Counted from the first letter of the stretch, positions 45,102-56,690 are shown. The stretch is 64,000 bases of DNA from Rhodoferax sp. OV413 (GCF_900104385.1 NZ_FNJA01000001.1:656386-720385), one strand, 5' to 3'. Notes: a model not told the origin generated them from the sequence alone. Program-made: numbers and translations.

Positions 45102-46391
45102 TCAATAACCCATCAGCTTCTGGTAGCCGACCCAGAAACGGCGGATCAGGTTTTCGGTGATCACCGTGTCCATCTGCTCGGGCGCTTCGCGGGCCATGGC
45201 GATATAGGAATGCTTGTCGCCGTCGCGCACCGTGCCGCGCTGCACCAGCTCGGTGGCCTCGGTGTCTTCCATCGAGATATAGCCGGCCGGGCCGACCAAA
45301 TTGGCCTGCAGCATGCGCAGCTCGCGCATCTCGGGGGTGTCGTCGGCATAGCCAAAGAAATGGAACACCAGTTCGAAGTTACTCGGCCCCTTGGGCAGCA
45401 GCTGGCGCGCCACCAGGGTGTTGTGGATTTGCTGCACCACCAGCTGCGGAAAGATCGGCTGGATGTGGTTGGTGGTCATCTCGTCGAACTCCTGGATCTG
45501 CCCCAGCAGCGCCGGGTCTTCCAGCGCAAAGCCTTCGTCCATGGAGCGGATGTTCTGCGCGCTGTAGGCGGCCGCGGTATCGGTATCCACCTCGGGCTTG
45601 GTCACGGTGATGATGCTGTGCAGGCCGTGTGTGGTGTCGGGAATCGAGCGCGCCTTCATGCCGACACGGAAGATGTTGAAGGTGGTGTGGAACAGGTGCA
45701 GCAGGCTGGCGTGGTACGGGTCTTTGACGTTCTCGAAGTACAGCTTCCAGTTGGACTTGGAGTACTGGCGCGTGCAGCCCAGATAGACGATGGGCTTGTG
45801 GAAGATGCGGTCTATCCAGGGCCGCATCTCGGCGCCCAGGTAGTCGGGTAGCGGTGGCGTGTCATCGCGGAAGGTGGCGAACAGCAGGCCCTTGTAGCTG
45901 TCCACGCGCAGCTTGTGCAGGTTGTGCTCTTGCGGCTTGAAGTCCTTGGGCATGCCGACCATGCCCTTCTGGCCGCGGCGAAACGGCACGCCTTGCAGGT
46001 CCCCATTGGCAGCAAAGCTCCACTGGTGGTAGACGCAGGTATGGCTGGCCGCATTGCCGCGCTTTTCGCGGCAGACCATGGCGCCGCGGTGGGCGCAGCG
46101 GTTGACCCAGCAGGCCAGGCCCTCAGGTGTGCGCGTCACCACCACCGGCGTGTCGCCGATAAAGGTGGACTTGAAGTCGCCCACATTCGGAATCTCGGCC
46201 TCCAGGCCCAGAAAATTCCAGACTGGGCCTCGGTAAATGCGCTCCTGCTCGCGGTCGTACACCTCTTGCGAGCTGAACACCTGGTACGGCACTTCCGCAC
46301 CGTCCGGCTGGGGGAACAGCACGGGCCGCTGACTGGCTTTGTCGGGTCGGGGGTGGAAGGCGATCGGGGCTTCTAAAGTCGCATCAGACAT
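45102..46391 (-). CDS. Rieske ring-hydroxylating oxygenase alpha subunit (NagG/AndAc-like)
   Basis: 429 residues from the ATG at 46391. An 11-codon upstream extension was rejected. The Rieske domain has NRCAHRGAMVCRE (C-x-H) and CVYHQWSF (C-x2-H), followed by GDLQGVPFRRG. The mononuclear iron site is ENVKDPYHASLLHLFH, with the two histidines and the bridging Asp. The DLQGVPFRRG and GMPKDF blocks recall NagG (salicylate 5-hydroxylase) and AndAc (anthranilate dioxygenase) from memory. It hydroxylates an aromatic acid ring with O2 and NADH-derived electrons. No ring-cleavage gene is in the operon, so the product must be processed elsewhere. Confidence 0.92.
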   Translation of the reverse strand: MSDATLEAPIAFHPRPDKASQRPVLFPQPDGAEVPYQVFSSQEVYDREQERIYRGPVWNFLGLEAEIPNVGDFKSTFIGDTPVVVTRTPEGLACWVNRCAHRGAMVCREKRGNAASHTCVYHQWSFAANGDLQGVPFRRGQKGMVGMPKDFKPQEHNLHKLRVDSYKGLLFATFRDDTPPLPDYLGAEMRPWIDRIFHKPIVYLGCTRQYSKSNWKLYFENVKDPYHASLLHLFHTTFNIFRVGMKARSIPDTTHGLHSIITVTKPEVDTDTAAAYSAQNIRSMDEGFALEDPALLGQIQEFDEMTTNHIQPIFPQLVVQQIHNTLVARQLLPKGPSNFELVFHFFGYADDTPEMRELRMLQANLVGPAGYISMEDTEATELVQRGTVRDGDKHSYIAMAREAPEQMDTVITENLIRRFWVGYQKLMGY

Positions 46392-46454
46392 GGGGCGGGA
46401 CCTCGGGTGTGGTGATGTCCCCATGCTAGAAGTGGCCCCTGCCCGGGGCTATCC

Positions 46455-47465
46455 TCAAATGGCAGAGATGCGGCGCGCCTTATCCGTTTCTGGCAAAACA
46501 CAGGCCTGCACGGTATGCCGGGGCAGTTCGCCAAAGCGCTGGCTGTAGTACTGGGAGAAGCGGCCCAGGTGGCCAAAGCCGTATTCGAACGCGATCTCGG
46601 TCACCGACGCGCCGGGCTGGGCCATCAGCCGGGTGTGCGCCGCATCCAGCCGCATATTGCGCAGCAGCAGCATGGGCGACTGCGCATGGTGACGCTGGCA
46701 CAGCATGTTCAGCGAACGCACGCTGACACCCGCGGCCCGGGCCAGGTCTTCCAGCGCAATCGGGGCGCACAGGCGGCTGCGCATGAAGGCTTCGAGCTTG
46801 TCCAGGCGCTGCAGATCGCTGCCCGTCGCGGCATCCTCGGTAACGTCCTGCACCACCGGCCCGGCATCCGGGCGAGACGACAGAAACAAGGCCACGTTGC
46901 GCTCCAAATGGTCAACCCACACTCCATGGGCCGGGTTCTCGGAGGGAAGATTCGTCACGTGCAGCAGCGACTGCATCAAAAACTGCCACTGCAGGCCCTG
47001 CATATCGGTCAGCTGCTGCACCGACGGGCCCAGCGGAGCCTCAGTCCCAGCGCCAGCCAGCAGCTGGCGCGGCACCTTCAGGATGAACTGGCGCGCGCCC
47101 TGCTGCCAGCGCATATGCAGATTGCGCCGCGGCGCCAGAATGGCCGCAGCACCGGGCCGCAGGTGCACGCGGCGGCCGTCGGAATCGATGTCGGCCGTGC
47201 CGGCCAAAGACATGTGGACCAGCAAAAAGTCGTCAAACGGCCGGGGCCGGATCTCGACTTCCGCACCATATTGCAGCATGAAGACCTGCAACTGGCGCAC
47301 CGTGGTCTTGAACAAGGCCGTGTCCACATTGCCGCGGCACCACTGCAAACCATGGTCGGAAAACTCGCCCGCCACCTGGTGGTGGGTGTCGACCCGCGCA
47401 TTCGAGCGGAACACGCAGCGCTTCACCAGAGGCGACAAGTCCATGGAAACACCGGCAGCTTGCAT
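46455..47465 (-). CDS. AraC family transcriptional regulator
   Basis: 336 residues from the ATG at 47465. A second candidate start is at 47444. The N-terminal AraC-binding-like sensor domain spans about 30-200 and the C-terminal double helix-turn-helix about 240-325 (LEDLARAAGVSVRSLNMLCQRHH, then VTEIAFEYGFGHLGRFSQYYSQRFGELP). It lies 63 bases upstream of the oxygenase alpha gene on the same strand and is the probable activator of the operon, similar to AndR of anthranilate dioxygenase clusters. Confidence 0.9.
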   Translation of the reverse strand: MQAAGVSMDLSPLVKRCVFRSNARVDTHHQVAGEFSDHGLQWCRGNVDTALFKTTVRQLQVFMLQYGAEVEIRPRPFDDFLLVHMSLAGTADIDSDGRRVHLRPGAAAILAPRRNLHMRWQQGARQFILKVPRQLLAGAGTEAPLGPSVQQLTDMQGLQWQFLMQSLLHVTNLPSENPAHGVWVDHLERNVALFLSSRPDAGPVVQDVTEDAATGSDLQRLDKLEAFMRSRLCAPIALEDLARAAGVSVRSLNMLCQRHHAQSPMLLLRNMRLDAAHTRLMAQPGASVTEIAFEYGFGHLGRFSQYYSQRFGELPRHTVQACVLPETDKARRISAI

Positions 47466-47600
47466 CGTGGGGGAAACCTTTGTTCTGAAACTGCGACGGG
47501 CTGTGAAGCCGTCGCCCGGGGTTTCAGAGCAAGTTCTGTACCGATGGACCGGTGCCCAAAGCAAAGCGCCACCGCAGGCAGGCTGCGATGGCGCTTCAAA

Positions 47601-47657
47601 CTACTATCAAATAAATAGCTGCTAGCGCTGGTGGAATATGCGCTAGAGCCTATTTTT
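47601..47657 (+). repeat. Double-hairpin intergenic repeat, copy 9
   Basis: Core CTATCAAATAAATAG at 47604-47618. A second stem pairs CTAGCGC (47622-47628) with GCGCTAG (47640-47646), then a T-rich run. It lies between the AraC gene start and the dctA stop and is oriented opposite to both genes. Confidence 0.75.
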
Positions 47658-47673
47658 ATCTAAGTTTACAAGG

Positions 47674-49017
<1,344 letters not shown>

Positions 49018-49042
49018 GGCTGGCCTTTCAGAGGGAGAGAAG

Positions 49043-49101
49043 GACTTACGCAGCCCCCGAAGAGCATGCCAAAAGCGCTGCGCCCGAGGGCTGCGTAAGT
49101 C
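49043..49101. promoter_or_regulatory. 14-bp inverted repeat in the dctA leader
   Basis: GACTTACGCAGCCC (49043-49056) is the exact reverse complement of 49088-49101, separated by 31 bases. It lies 25 bases upstream of the dctA start codon and would form a strong stem in the mRNA. Confidence 0.7.
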
Positions 49102-49109
49102 GTGGAGAC

Positions 49110-49144
49110 AAAAAAACCGCGTTGCCCAAAGGCTTGCACGCGGT
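49110..49144 (-). terminator. Terminator-like hairpin in the dctA leader
   Basis: Read on the minus strand, ACCGCG pairs with CGCGGT (49144-49139 with 49121-49116) and is followed by seven T residues (49116-49110). No gene on this strand ends nearby. It therefore sits between the dctA promoter region and the dctA start, the position of an attenuator or the 3' end of a short leader RNA. Confidence 0.65.
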
Positions 49145-49272
49145 AGACACCACTGTAGTCTTGCGACGCCGGAGTACAAGTGTGGGAAATACAGTAAGAC
49201 AACTAAGGGTTTACCCCAAATTCCTCACCCACGCGACCGCAAATCGTCATGTTTTAGGCAGACAATGGACCT

Positions 49273-50136
49273 ATGGAAAACACCGACAAACTCAACGACC
49301 GTAACGTCGCCCTGGCCTGGGCCGATTTGCAAGCCCACTCCGCCAACGGCCAGACCCTGGATGCCGACGCCTACCGCCTGGCCTTCTCCGACCCCGAGTT
49401 TTTGCTGCGCCGCGAGACCCGCGGTATCCGTTTCCAGCTGGAGATGCTCAAGCCCGATTTGGCCCAGCAAGCCCAGGGTATTGAAAACACCGTGGTCGTT
49501 TTCGGTAGCGCCCGCTTCCCGGCCCCTGAGGACGCCCAGCGCGAGCTGGCCGCAGCCCAGGCCAGCGGTGATGCCGCCGCCCTGAAGGTGGCCGAGCGCC
49601 GCATGCGCAATGCCCATTTTTACGACCAGTCGCGCCTGTTCGCCCGCCTGGTAGCCAACTACAGCGCCGACCGCCCGACGGCCGAACGCCTCTACATCTG
49701 CACCGGCGGCGGCCCCGGCATCATGGAAGCCGCCAACCGCGGAGCCCATGAAATGGGTGCGCTGAACGTAGGCCTGAGCATCGCCCTGCCCCACGAGCAA
49801 AGCGGCAACCGCTATGTATCGCCCAGCCTGAACTTCAAGTTCCACTACTTTGCGCTGCGCAAGATGCATTTCATGATGCGCGCCAAAGCCCTGGTGGCCT
49901 TCCCTGGCGGCTTCGGCACGCTGGACGAATTGTTTGAAGTGGTAACCCTGGTCCAAACCGGCAAGACCAAGGCCGTGCCCATCATCCTGTACGGCACAGA
50001 CTACTGGAAGAACCTGCTGAATTTCGACGTGCTGATCGAAGAAGGCGCGATCTCGCCCAACGACCTCAAGTTGTTCACCTACGTCGACACACCGCAGGAA
50101 GCCTGGAACGCCATCAAGGCGTTTTATCAGCTGTAA
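49273..50136 (+). CDS. LOG-family nucleotide 5'-monophosphate phosphoribohydrolase
   Basis: 287 residues. TIGR00730/LOG features: CTGGGPGIMEAANRGAHE and PGGFGTLDELFEVVTLVQTGK, the nucleotide-binding and catalytic Arg/Glu motifs. Members split cytokinin or purine nucleoside monophosphates to base and ribose-5-phosphate. This one is of the longer bacterial type with about 90 N-terminal residues before the first motif. It is convergent with the MFS gene, the 3' ends overlapping by 23 bases. Confidence 0.9.
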   Translation: MENTDKLNDRNVALAWADLQAHSANGQTLDADAYRLAFSDPEFLLRRETRGIRFQLEMLKPDLAQQAQGIENTVVVFGSARFPAPEDAQRELAAAQASGDAAALKVAERRMRNAHFYDQSRLFARLVANYSADRPTAERLYICTGGGPGIMEAANRGAHEMGALNVGLSIALPHEQSGNRYVSPSLNFKFHYFALRKMHFMMRAKALVAFPGGFGTLDELFEVVTLVQTGKTKAVPIILYGTDYWKNLLNFDVLIEEGAISPNDLKLFTYVDTPQEAWNAIKAFYQL

Positions 50137-51301
50137 AAGACGCCTTCTTGAGCAGCCAGGCGGCGCGCGAGCCGCCGCCGACCAGTGCCCCCACCACCCA
50201 GAACAGGCCGGCCACGCCCACCGCGGCGCTGGCCACGCCGAACAGCAAGGGCATCACCACGCTAGACGCGTTGATGCTCATCAGCCGCAGGCCCAGCGCC
50301 TCGCCGTGCCGGTGTTCGGGGGTGATCTGGTGCAAGGTGCTCATGATCATCGGCTGCACCGAGCCCAGCGCCAGGCCCAGGAAGATCGAGCACACACCCA
50401 TGGTCGCTGCGCTCGTCAGCAGCGGGTACAGGCCAAACAGCAGCGCCGTGGCCCACATGGCGCCCGTGATCACAGCCCATTCGCGCAGCCGCTCAGCCAC
50501 CAGCGGCATGGCCATGCGCACCACGGCAGCGGCAATCGCAAAAGCGCCAAGGATGGAGCCTATAGTGGACGCACTCAGGCCGCGCTCGTGGCCCAGGATG
50601 GGTACGACAAAGGTATGCACGTCCCAGCAGGATGACAGAAACCAGTTGACCAGCAGCAGCCGGCGCAGCACCGGGTCAGCCAGCAGGTCCCAGACCCGGG
50701 GCTTGGCGGCGCCCGCCACCGGGTGGATGGGCGGTAGCTCTTGCACATGGCGGACCAGCAGCCAGGTTGCAATCGGTAGCACCGCCATCAAGGCAAAGGC
50801 TGCACGAAAGCCCGATGTATCGCCAGACGCAGCACCCGCATAGTCGATCATCAGCCCGGCGCTGAACGGACCGATGAAGTTAGACAGCGCCGGCCCCAGC
50901 GCCAGCCAGCTGAAGATCTGCTTGAGCTGGGTCGAGCCCTCGGCCGCGCGCCCCACATGGCGCTGCAGCGCGATCACCGCCACCCCGGTGGCGCCGCCAG
51001 TCAGCAACGCGCTCAGGCACAGCACCGGATACACAGGAAAAGCCGCCGCCAGCGCAGCCCCCACCACCGCCATCACCACGCTGCCGGTCACCGGCTTGCG
51101 CAGCCCATGGCGGTCCGCATAGCGGCCGGCGGGCAAGGCCAGGAATACCTGGGTCAGGGCAAACAAGGCCAGCAGAAAACCCACCGCCAGCCCGCTGAAG
51201 CCGGCCTTCAGCGCCAGCAGCGGCGCGGCCAGGCGGATGCCGGTCATGCAGGCATGCAGGCAAATTTGCGCGGCGATCAGTCGGGCCAACGCTGGGTTCA
51301 T
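50114..51301 (-). CDS. MFS transporter
   Basis: 395 residues from the ATG at 51301, overlapping the rmuC stop (ATGA). A longer frame to 51463 lies within rmuC and was rejected. About 12 hydrophobic segments, with the loop-2 motif GRYADRHGLRKPV typical of drug:H+ antiporter-type MFS proteins. Substrate unknown. Translationally coupled to rmuC. Confidence 0.88.
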   Translation of the reverse strand: MNPALARLIAAQICLHACMTGIRLAAPLLALKAGFSGLAVGFLLALFALTQVFLALPAGRYADRHGLRKPVTGSVVMAVVGAALAAAFPVYPVLCLSALLTGGATGVAVIALQRHVGRAAEGSTQLKQIFSWLALGPALSNFIGPFSAGLMIDYAGAASGDTSGFRAAFALMAVLPIATWLLVRHVQELPPIHPVAGAAKPRVWDLLADPVLRRLLLVNWFLSSCWDVHTFVVPILGHERGLSASTIGSILGAFAIAAAVVRMAMPLVAERLREWAVITGAMWATALLFGLYPLLTSAATMGVCSIFLGLALGSVQPMIMSTLHQITPEHRHGEALGLRLMSINASSVVMPLLFGVASAAVGVAGLFWVVGALVGGGSRAAWLLKKASFTADKTP

Positions 51302-52614
51302 GCCTCGTCGCTCTCTGCGGTGAGCGGCAGCAAGGCCTGGGCCTCGGCATCGGGCAGCGCCTCGACCACCTTCAGCGCGCGGCGCATCTGGCGGGTGCGG
51401 GTATCGGCCTTGTCCAAGGTGTCGGAGGCTTTTTGCACCTGTTCGCGGATGCGCGCCACCCACTCGCCGTAGCGCTCGAACTCAGTCTTCACCGCGCCCA
51501 GCACCTTCCAGACTTCGGATGCCTGCTGCTCCAGCGCCAGGGTGCGAAAGCCCATGTGCAAGCTGTTCAGCATGGCCAGCAAGGTGGTCGGGCCGGCCAG
51601 GGTCACGCGGTAGTCGCGCTGCAGGCTGTCCATCAGGCCGGGGCGCCGCAACACCTCGGCGTACAGGCTCTCGATGGGCAGGAACAGGATGGCGAAGTCG
51701 GTGGTGTGCGGCGGCGCCAGGTAGCTCTCGGCAATCGATTTGGCCTCGGCACGAATGCGCGCCTCCAAGGCCTTGGCAGAGGCCTCTACGGCCAACGCGT
51801 CGCTACGCTCATGCGCGTCCAGCAGGCGCTCGTAGTCATCGCGCGGGAACTTGGCGTCTATCGGCAGCCAGACCGGCGCGCCGTCGGCACTGCGGCCCGG
51901 GAAGCGCACCGCAAAGTCGACGCGCTGATTGCTGCGCGGCTTGGTTTCTATCTGTTTGCCGTATTGCTCAGGCGTCAGCACCTGCTCCAGCAGGTTTTCC
52001 AGCTGCACCTCGCCAAACATGCCGCGGGTTTTGACATTCGTCAGCACCCGCTGCAGGTCGCCCACACCCTGGGCCAGGGACTGCATTTCGCCCAGGCCTT
52101 TGTGTACCTGCTCCAGCCGGTCGGCCACCTGCTTGAAGCTCTCGCCCAGGCGGGCCTCCAAGGTGTTCTGCAGCTTCTCGTCCACCGTCTGGCGCATCTC
52201 GTCGAGCTTGGCGGCATTGCTTTGCTGCAGCTGCAGCAGCTGGGCTTCCAGCGTGGCGCGCACCTCGCCCATGCGCCGGGCATTGGATTCGCCCAGGGCC
52301 TGCAGCTGGGTGCTGAGGGTATCGCTGAGCGAACGCTGCAGCACAGCCAGTTGCTGGGCCAGCGCGTCGATCTGGGTGTTCTGGGTGCGCGTGGCCTCGG
52401 CGCTTTGCTGCACCAGGGTGCGCTGGAAGGTGGCCAAGGTGCCGCCCAGCTCCTGCCGGTCGGCCCGCGAAGATTCGCGCAACTCCCGGTCCAGGCGCTC
52501 CAGCCGCTCCATGGCGGCGTTGTCGGCAGCCGGTGGCTTGCGCAGCAGCAAGGCCAGCAGCAGCGCCAGGTTCAATACCGCCAGCGCCAGCAACCCCCAA
52601 TCGGTCAATCGCAT
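51298..52614 (-). CDS. rmuC: DNA recombination protein RmuC
   Basis: 438 residues. An N-terminal membrane anchor (LLALAVLNLALLLALLL, about 7-24) is followed by a long coiled coil (about 35-190) and the RmuC nuclease-like core: GMFGEVQLENLLEQVLTPEQYG, VWLPIDAKFPRDDYERLL and DFAILFLPIESLYAEVLR. It limits inversions and rearrangements at short repeats. The stop overlaps the MFS start. It is the fourth gene of a minus-strand run pncB, hydroxyacid dehydrogenase, rmuC, MFS. Confidence 0.95.
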   Translation of the reverse strand: MRLTDWGLLALAVLNLALLLALLLRKPPAADNAAMERLERLDRELRESSRADRQELGGTLATFQRTLVQQSAEATRTQNTQIDALAQQLAVLQRSLSDTLSTQLQALGESNARRMGEVRATLEAQLLQLQQSNAAKLDEMRQTVDEKLQNTLEARLGESFKQVADRLEQVHKGLGEMQSLAQGVGDLQRVLTNVKTRGMFGEVQLENLLEQVLTPEQYGKQIETKPRSNQRVDFAVRFPGRSADGAPVWLPIDAKFPRDDYERLLDAHERSDALAVEASAKALEARIRAEAKSIAESYLAPPHTTDFAILFLPIESLYAEVLRRPGLMDSLQRDYRVTLAGPTTLLAMLNSLHMGFRTLALEQQASEVWKVLGAVKTEFERYGEWVARIREQVQKASDTLDKADTRTRQMRRALKVVEALPDAEAQALLPLTAESDEA

Positions 52615-52623
52615 GGATGCTAC

Positions 52624-53610
52624 TTATTTGCTAGCTACCTGCGCAGCATTGATGGGCGTCAGAGCCTTGTTTTTTATTAAAAACCCGACCAGGTTGTCGG
52701 CCGCCAACCGGGCCATGGCGGTGCGCGTGGCCACGGTGGCGCTGGCGATGTGCGGGGTCAGCACCACGTTCGGCACCGTCAACAGATCGGGATGCACCTT
52801 GGGCTCGCCCTCGAATACGTCGAGACCGGCTGCGGCGATGCGGCCTTCGCGCAAGGCCGCGGCCAGGGCTGCGTCGTCGACGATGCCGCCGCGGGCGATG
52901 TTGATCAGCGTGGCGGTGGGCTGCATCAGCGCCAGCTCGGCCGCACCAATCGTGTGGTGCGAGGCGGCCGAATACGGCACCACCAGCACGACGTGGTCGG
53001 CGGTCTTCAGCAGCTCTTCTTTGGAGACAAACCGGGCTTTGCATTCGGCCTCGGTGGCGGCGTCCAGCTGCGAGCGGTTGTGGTAAATCACGTTCATGCC
53101 AAAGCCGTGGGCGCCGCGCTTGGCGATGCCCTGGCCGATGCGGCCCATGCCGATGATGCCCAGGGTGCTGCCATGCACTTCGGCACCGGCGAACATGTCG
53201 TAGCTCCATTTCTTCCACAGGCCGGCGCGCAGGAAATGCTCGCTCTCGCAGACCCGACGGGCCGTGGCCATCAGCAGCGCAAAGCCGAAGTCGGCGGTGG
53301 TTTCGGTCAGCACGTCGGGCGCATTGGTGGCCAGCACGCCGGCCGCGCTCATCGCGTCCACGTCGAAGTTGTTGTAGCCCACGGCCATGTTGGCGCAGAT
53401 GCGCAAGCCCGGGCAAGCGGCCAGCAGCTCTGCGTCGATGCGTTCGCTGCCGGTGGTGAAGGCGCCAACCTTGCCCTGCAGGCGGGCGATCAGCTCGGCC
53501 TTGGTCCAGGATGCGTCGTCCTGGTTGGACTCGACTTCAAAGTGCTGCTCGAGATAGGCGATGGTGGCGGGGAAAATTTTGCGGGCAACAAGGATCTGGG
53601 GTTTGGTCAT
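52624..53610 (-). CDS. 2-hydroxyacid dehydrogenase (glyoxylate/hydroxypyruvate reductase type)
   Basis: 328 residues of the D-isomer-specific family. NAD(P)-binding [38 protein letters not shown] with the catalytic Arg, a Glu in FEGEP and the catalytic His in LTPHIASAT. It resembles GhrB/bacterial D-glycerate dehydrogenase. It probably reduces glyoxylate or hydroxypyruvate in the cytoplasm. Its start overlaps the pncB stop by four bases. Confidence 0.9.
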   Translation of the reverse strand: MTKPQILVARKIFPATIAYLEQHFEVESNQDDASWTKAELIARLQGKVGAFTTGSERIDAELLAACPGLRICANMAVGYNNFDVDAMSAAGVLATNAPDVLTETTADFGFALLMATARRVCESEHFLRAGLWKKWSYDMFAGAEVHGSTLGIIGMGRIGQGIAKRGAHGFGMNVIYHNRSQLDAATEAECKARFVSKEELLKTADHVVLVVPYSAASHHTIGAAELALMQPTATLINIARGGIVDDAALAAALREGRIAAAGLDVFEGEPKVHPDLLTVPNVVLTPHIASATVATRTAMARLAADNLVGFLIKNKALTPINAAQVASK

Positions 53611-54803
53611 GGAGGGGTCTCGATTTCAAAAACCTGGCGCAGGTAGGCAACGTATTTTTCGTCTTCGCACATATTCTTGCCCGGCGAGTCGGACAGCTTG
53701 GCCACCGGCTGGCCATTGCAGTGGATCATCTTGATGACGATCTGCAGCGGCACATGCGCGGGCGGGTCGCCCATATCGTTGGTCAGATTCGTGCCTATGC
53801 CGAAGGCCAGCAGGCAACGGCCGCGGAACTGCTGGTACAGCTGGATGGTGCGCGGCACGGTCAGGCCGTCGCTGAAGATCAGGGTCTTGGTCAGAGGGTC
53901 GACGCGGTTGTTTTTGTAGTGGGCCAGCAGGCGCTCGCCCCAGTCGAACGGGTCGCCACTGTCATGCCGCGCGCCGTCGAACAGCTTGCAGAAATACATG
54001 TCGAAGTCGCGCAGGAAGGCGTCCATGCCGTAGACATCGCTGAGCGCGATTCCCAGGTCGCCGCGGTATTCCTTGGCCCACATCTCGAAGCCGAACACCT
54101 GGCTGTCGCGCAGCCGCGGCCCTAGCGCCTGGCAGGCCTGCAGATATTCGTGGGCCATGGTGCCCAGCGGGGTTAGTCCTAATTTCATAGCAAACAGCAC
54201 ATTGCTGGTGCCCGCAAACTGCCCTTTTGCACCCACACCCAGGCGGGCGACCAGCACCCGCAGCACTTCTTCGTGCCAGGCCTTGCTGAAACGCCGGCGG
54301 GTGCCATAGTCGGCAATCTTGAGTTCGGCCAGGCCGTCGCCGCGCAGCTGCTGGATCTTGGCGTCGAGCCGGCGGCGTCCTTCGATGAAGTCGGGCACCG
54401 GCTGGGTGTTGCGGAAGTAGACCTCGTTGATGATGGCCAGCACGGGGATTTCGAACGCAATGGTGTGCAGCCACGGGCCCTGGATGGAGATGTCGATCTC
54501 TCCGGTCGGCAAGGGGGTGACGGTGATGTATTTTTCGTTCAGCCGGAACAGGCCCAGAAAGTCGACGAAGTCGCTTTTGATGAAGCGCATGGAGCGCAGG
54601 TAGCCCAGCTCGGCATCGCTGAAACGCAGGCTACACAGCGAGCGGATTTCATCCCGGATCTCGGCCACGAAGGGCGCCAGGTTCACCCCGGGGTTGCGGC
54701 ATTTGAAGCGGTACTGCACCTGGGCGGCCGGGAACTGGTGCAGCACGACCTGCATCATCGTGAACTTGTAGAGATCGGTGTCGAGCAGGCTGGTGATGAT
54801 CAT
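53607..54803 (-). CDS. pncB: Nicotinate phosphoribosyltransferase
   Basis: 398 residues from the ATG at 54803. A 17-codon hydrophobic extension upstream is not part of the family and was rejected. It starts [16 protein letters not shown] and contains FRLNEKYI, the [22 protein letters not shown] block and [14 protein letters not shown], all PncB signatures. It makes nicotinate mononucleotide from nicotinate, PRPP and ATP in NAD salvage. The first gene of a coupled four-gene run. Confidence 0.96.
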   Translation of the reverse strand: MIITSLLDTDLYKFTMMQVVLHQFPAAQVQYRFKCRNPGVNLAPFVAEIRDEIRSLCSLRFSDAELGYLRSMRFIKSDFVDFLGLFRLNEKYITVTPLPTGEIDISIQGPWLHTIAFEIPVLAIINEVYFRNTQPVPDFIEGRRRLDAKIQQLRGDGLAELKIADYGTRRRFSKAWHEEVLRVLVARLGVGAKGQFAGTSNVLFAMKLGLTPLGTMAHEYLQACQALGPRLRDSQVFGFEMWAKEYRGDLGIALSDVYGMDAFLRDFDMYFCKLFDGARHDSGDPFDWGERLLAHYKNNRVDPLTKTLIFSDGLTVPRTIQLYQQFRGRCLLAFGIGTNLTNDMGDPPAHVPLQIVIKMIHCNGQPVAKLSDSPGKNMCEDEKYVAYLRQVFEIETPP

Positions 54804-54941
54804 AAGAAGCGTGGCGGTAAGCCCAAACGACGCAAGAACAGAGAAGAGCCACAAAGTGTAGGGGATTCGGCGACGCTTCCACGGTCTTGCATCGACGCCC
54901 TTGGCGCCTGCACGGTCTATTGCCGGCCAAGGCCGGCGGCT

Positions 54942-56525
54942 TCAGCCGCTGAAGCCCAGGGCCGGCGCGCCGCCATGGGCGCCCTCGCCTTCGCGCAGCT
55001 TGAACACCGCCACCACCTGCACCAGCGCATCCGACTGCATGCGCAGGCTGTTGGCGGCCGCGGCCATCTGCTCCACCAGTGCAGCGTTTTGCTGGGTCGC
55101 CTGGTCCATCTGGTTGACGGCCTCGCCGACCTGGGCCACGCCGAGAGACTGCTCGTTGCTGGCCGCACTGATCTCGCCCATGATTCCGGTGACCCGGCGG
55201 ATAGCGTCCACCACCTCGGCCATGGTGGCGCCCGCCTGGTCGACCTGGGCCGTGCCCTGGGCCACCCGCTCCACGCTGGTGTGGATCAGGTGCTTGATTT
55301 CCTTGGCGGCATCCGCAGAGCGGCCGGCCAGGCTGCGCACCTCGGAGGCCACCACCGCGAAACCGCGGCCTTGCTCACCCGCGCGGGCGGCTTCAACAGC
55401 CGCGTTCAGCGCCAAAATATTCGTCTGGAAGGCGATGCCGTCGATCACGCTGATGATGTCGGCAATCTTCTTGCTGCTGTCGTTGATGCCCTTCATGGTT
55501 TCGACCACCTGGCCGACGGCTTCGCCGCCGCGGACCGCGACCCGGGATGCGCTCATGGCCAGCTCGTTTGCCTGGCGCGAGCTGTCGGCGTTTTGCCGCA
55601 CGTTCGAGCTCAGCTCTTCCATCGAAGCCGCGGTTTGCTCCAGCGCGCTGGCCTGGCTTTCGGTGCGCGCACTGAGGTCGTCGTTGCCCTGGGCGATTTC
55701 GGCACTGGCCGTGGCTACGGTGTCCGAGCCCGAGCGCACGTTCGCCACCACCCGCACCAGGCTGGACTGCATCTCACGCAGGCTGGTCAGCAGCTGGCCG
55801 ACTTCATCGGCGCGCTGGTCGTCAATCTGCGCAGTCAGGTCGCCGGCCGCCACCCGGCGCGCGATCCCCACGGCATCGCCCAAGGGCCGGACGATGCCGC
55901 GCGAGATATGCCAGGCTGCTGCTGCGGCCAGCAGAAACGTGAGCACAAAGGCCACGCCAGCTGCCCCCACCAGGGTGCGGTGCTGTGCATCGCTGCTGGA
56001 CAGCGCAGCCGCCAGATTGGCGTCCTGTATTGCCACCAAGTGGCTGATGGACTCCAGCCATTGGTCTTGCAGCGGGCCCAGCTTGGTCACCAGGATGGTG
56101 GCCGCGGTATCGGGCCGGAAGTTGGAGGCGTACTCCTCGGCCTTCTGCAAAGGCTCGATGGTTTCCTGCTCCAGCTTGACGGCCCGCGCCAGATCCGCCT
56201 GCTCCTCTGCCGTCGGCTCCAACTGGGCGAAGCGGGCCAGGTTTTTCTTGTACAGCTCTTGCCAGCCGCGCAGGGCCAGCACTTCTTTCTTCATCTCGTC
56301 TACATCGGAGCGCAAGCCAATATTGCGGGCTTGCAAGCCCTGGCGAAACACCGCGTCGCGCATAACTCCCGCAATCTCACGGCGCTCTTTGGCACGACTC
56401 AAAGCCTCGTCGAAGCTGGCGCGGCTCCGCGCATCCACCACAAAAGTGACCGCCAGCACCAAGGCGGGCAAGGCCAATGCCAGGCCTACCGCGAGGTAAA
56501 GGCGGTGCGATATCTTGAAAACCAT
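54942..56525 (-). CDS. Methyl-accepting chemotaxis protein
   Basis: 527 residues from the ATG at 56525, with GAAGGAAC upstream. TM1 at about 7-29, a helical-bundle periplasmic domain about 30-185, TM2 about 188-210, HAMP about 211-265, and the signalling domain with the conserved hairpin tip [33 protein letters not shown]. Tsr-type methylation helices flank it. No C-terminal CheB/CheR-binding pentapeptide is seen. It likely senses a small molecule in the periplasm. Single gene, divergent from the sugar ABC operon. Confidence 0.94.
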   Translation of the reverse strand: MVFKISHRLYLAVGLALALPALVLAVTFVVDARSRASFDEALSRAKERREIAGVMRDAVFRQGLQARNIGLRSDVDEMKKEVLALRGWQELYKKNLARFAQLEPTAEEQADLARAVKLEQETIEPLQKAEEYASNFRPDTAATILVTKLGPLQDQWLESISHLVAIQDANLAAALSSSDAQHRTLVGAAGVAFVLTFLLAAAAAWHISRGIVRPLGDAVGIARRVAAGDLTAQIDDQRADEVGQLLTSLREMQSSLVRVVANVRSGSDTVATASAEIAQGNDDLSARTESQASALEQTAASMEELSSNVRQNADSSRQANELAMSASRVAVRGGEAVGQVVETMKGINDSSKKIADIISVIDGIAFQTNILALNAAVEAARAGEQGRGFAVVASEVRSLAGRSADAAKEIKHLIHTSVERVAQGTAQVDQAGATMAEVVDAIRRVTGIMGEISAASNEQSLGVAQVGEAVNQMDQATQQNAALVEQMAAAANSLRMQSDALVQVVAVFKLREGEGAHGGAPALGFSG

Positions 56526-56669
56526 GCTGTTCCTTCGGAGTTGCAGACGCGTGGTGAAACAAGCCAGTTCCACCGAGCAAGAGCCATAAAAAGCGAGTTG
56601 CGCACCATTTGTGTAACGCAATGCAACTATCTCTCCAAAGATCAGCGGCCGATCCTAGGGTTTTCGATA

Positions 56670-56690
56670 ACTAAAACAAATTGATTTAGT
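56670..56690. promoter_or_regulatory. Inverted repeat upstream of the sugar ABC operon
   Basis: ACTAAA and TTTAGT arms separated by nine AT-rich bases, 93 bases upstream of the binding-protein gene and between the divergent chemoreceptor and sugar operon. A candidate operator for the ROK regulator at the end of the operon. Confidence 0.45.

Noticed and set aside
49018-49179. N-terminal extension of DctA
   Set aside because: It would read through the leader hairpins and a T-run. DctA families start at the [10 protein letters not shown] position.
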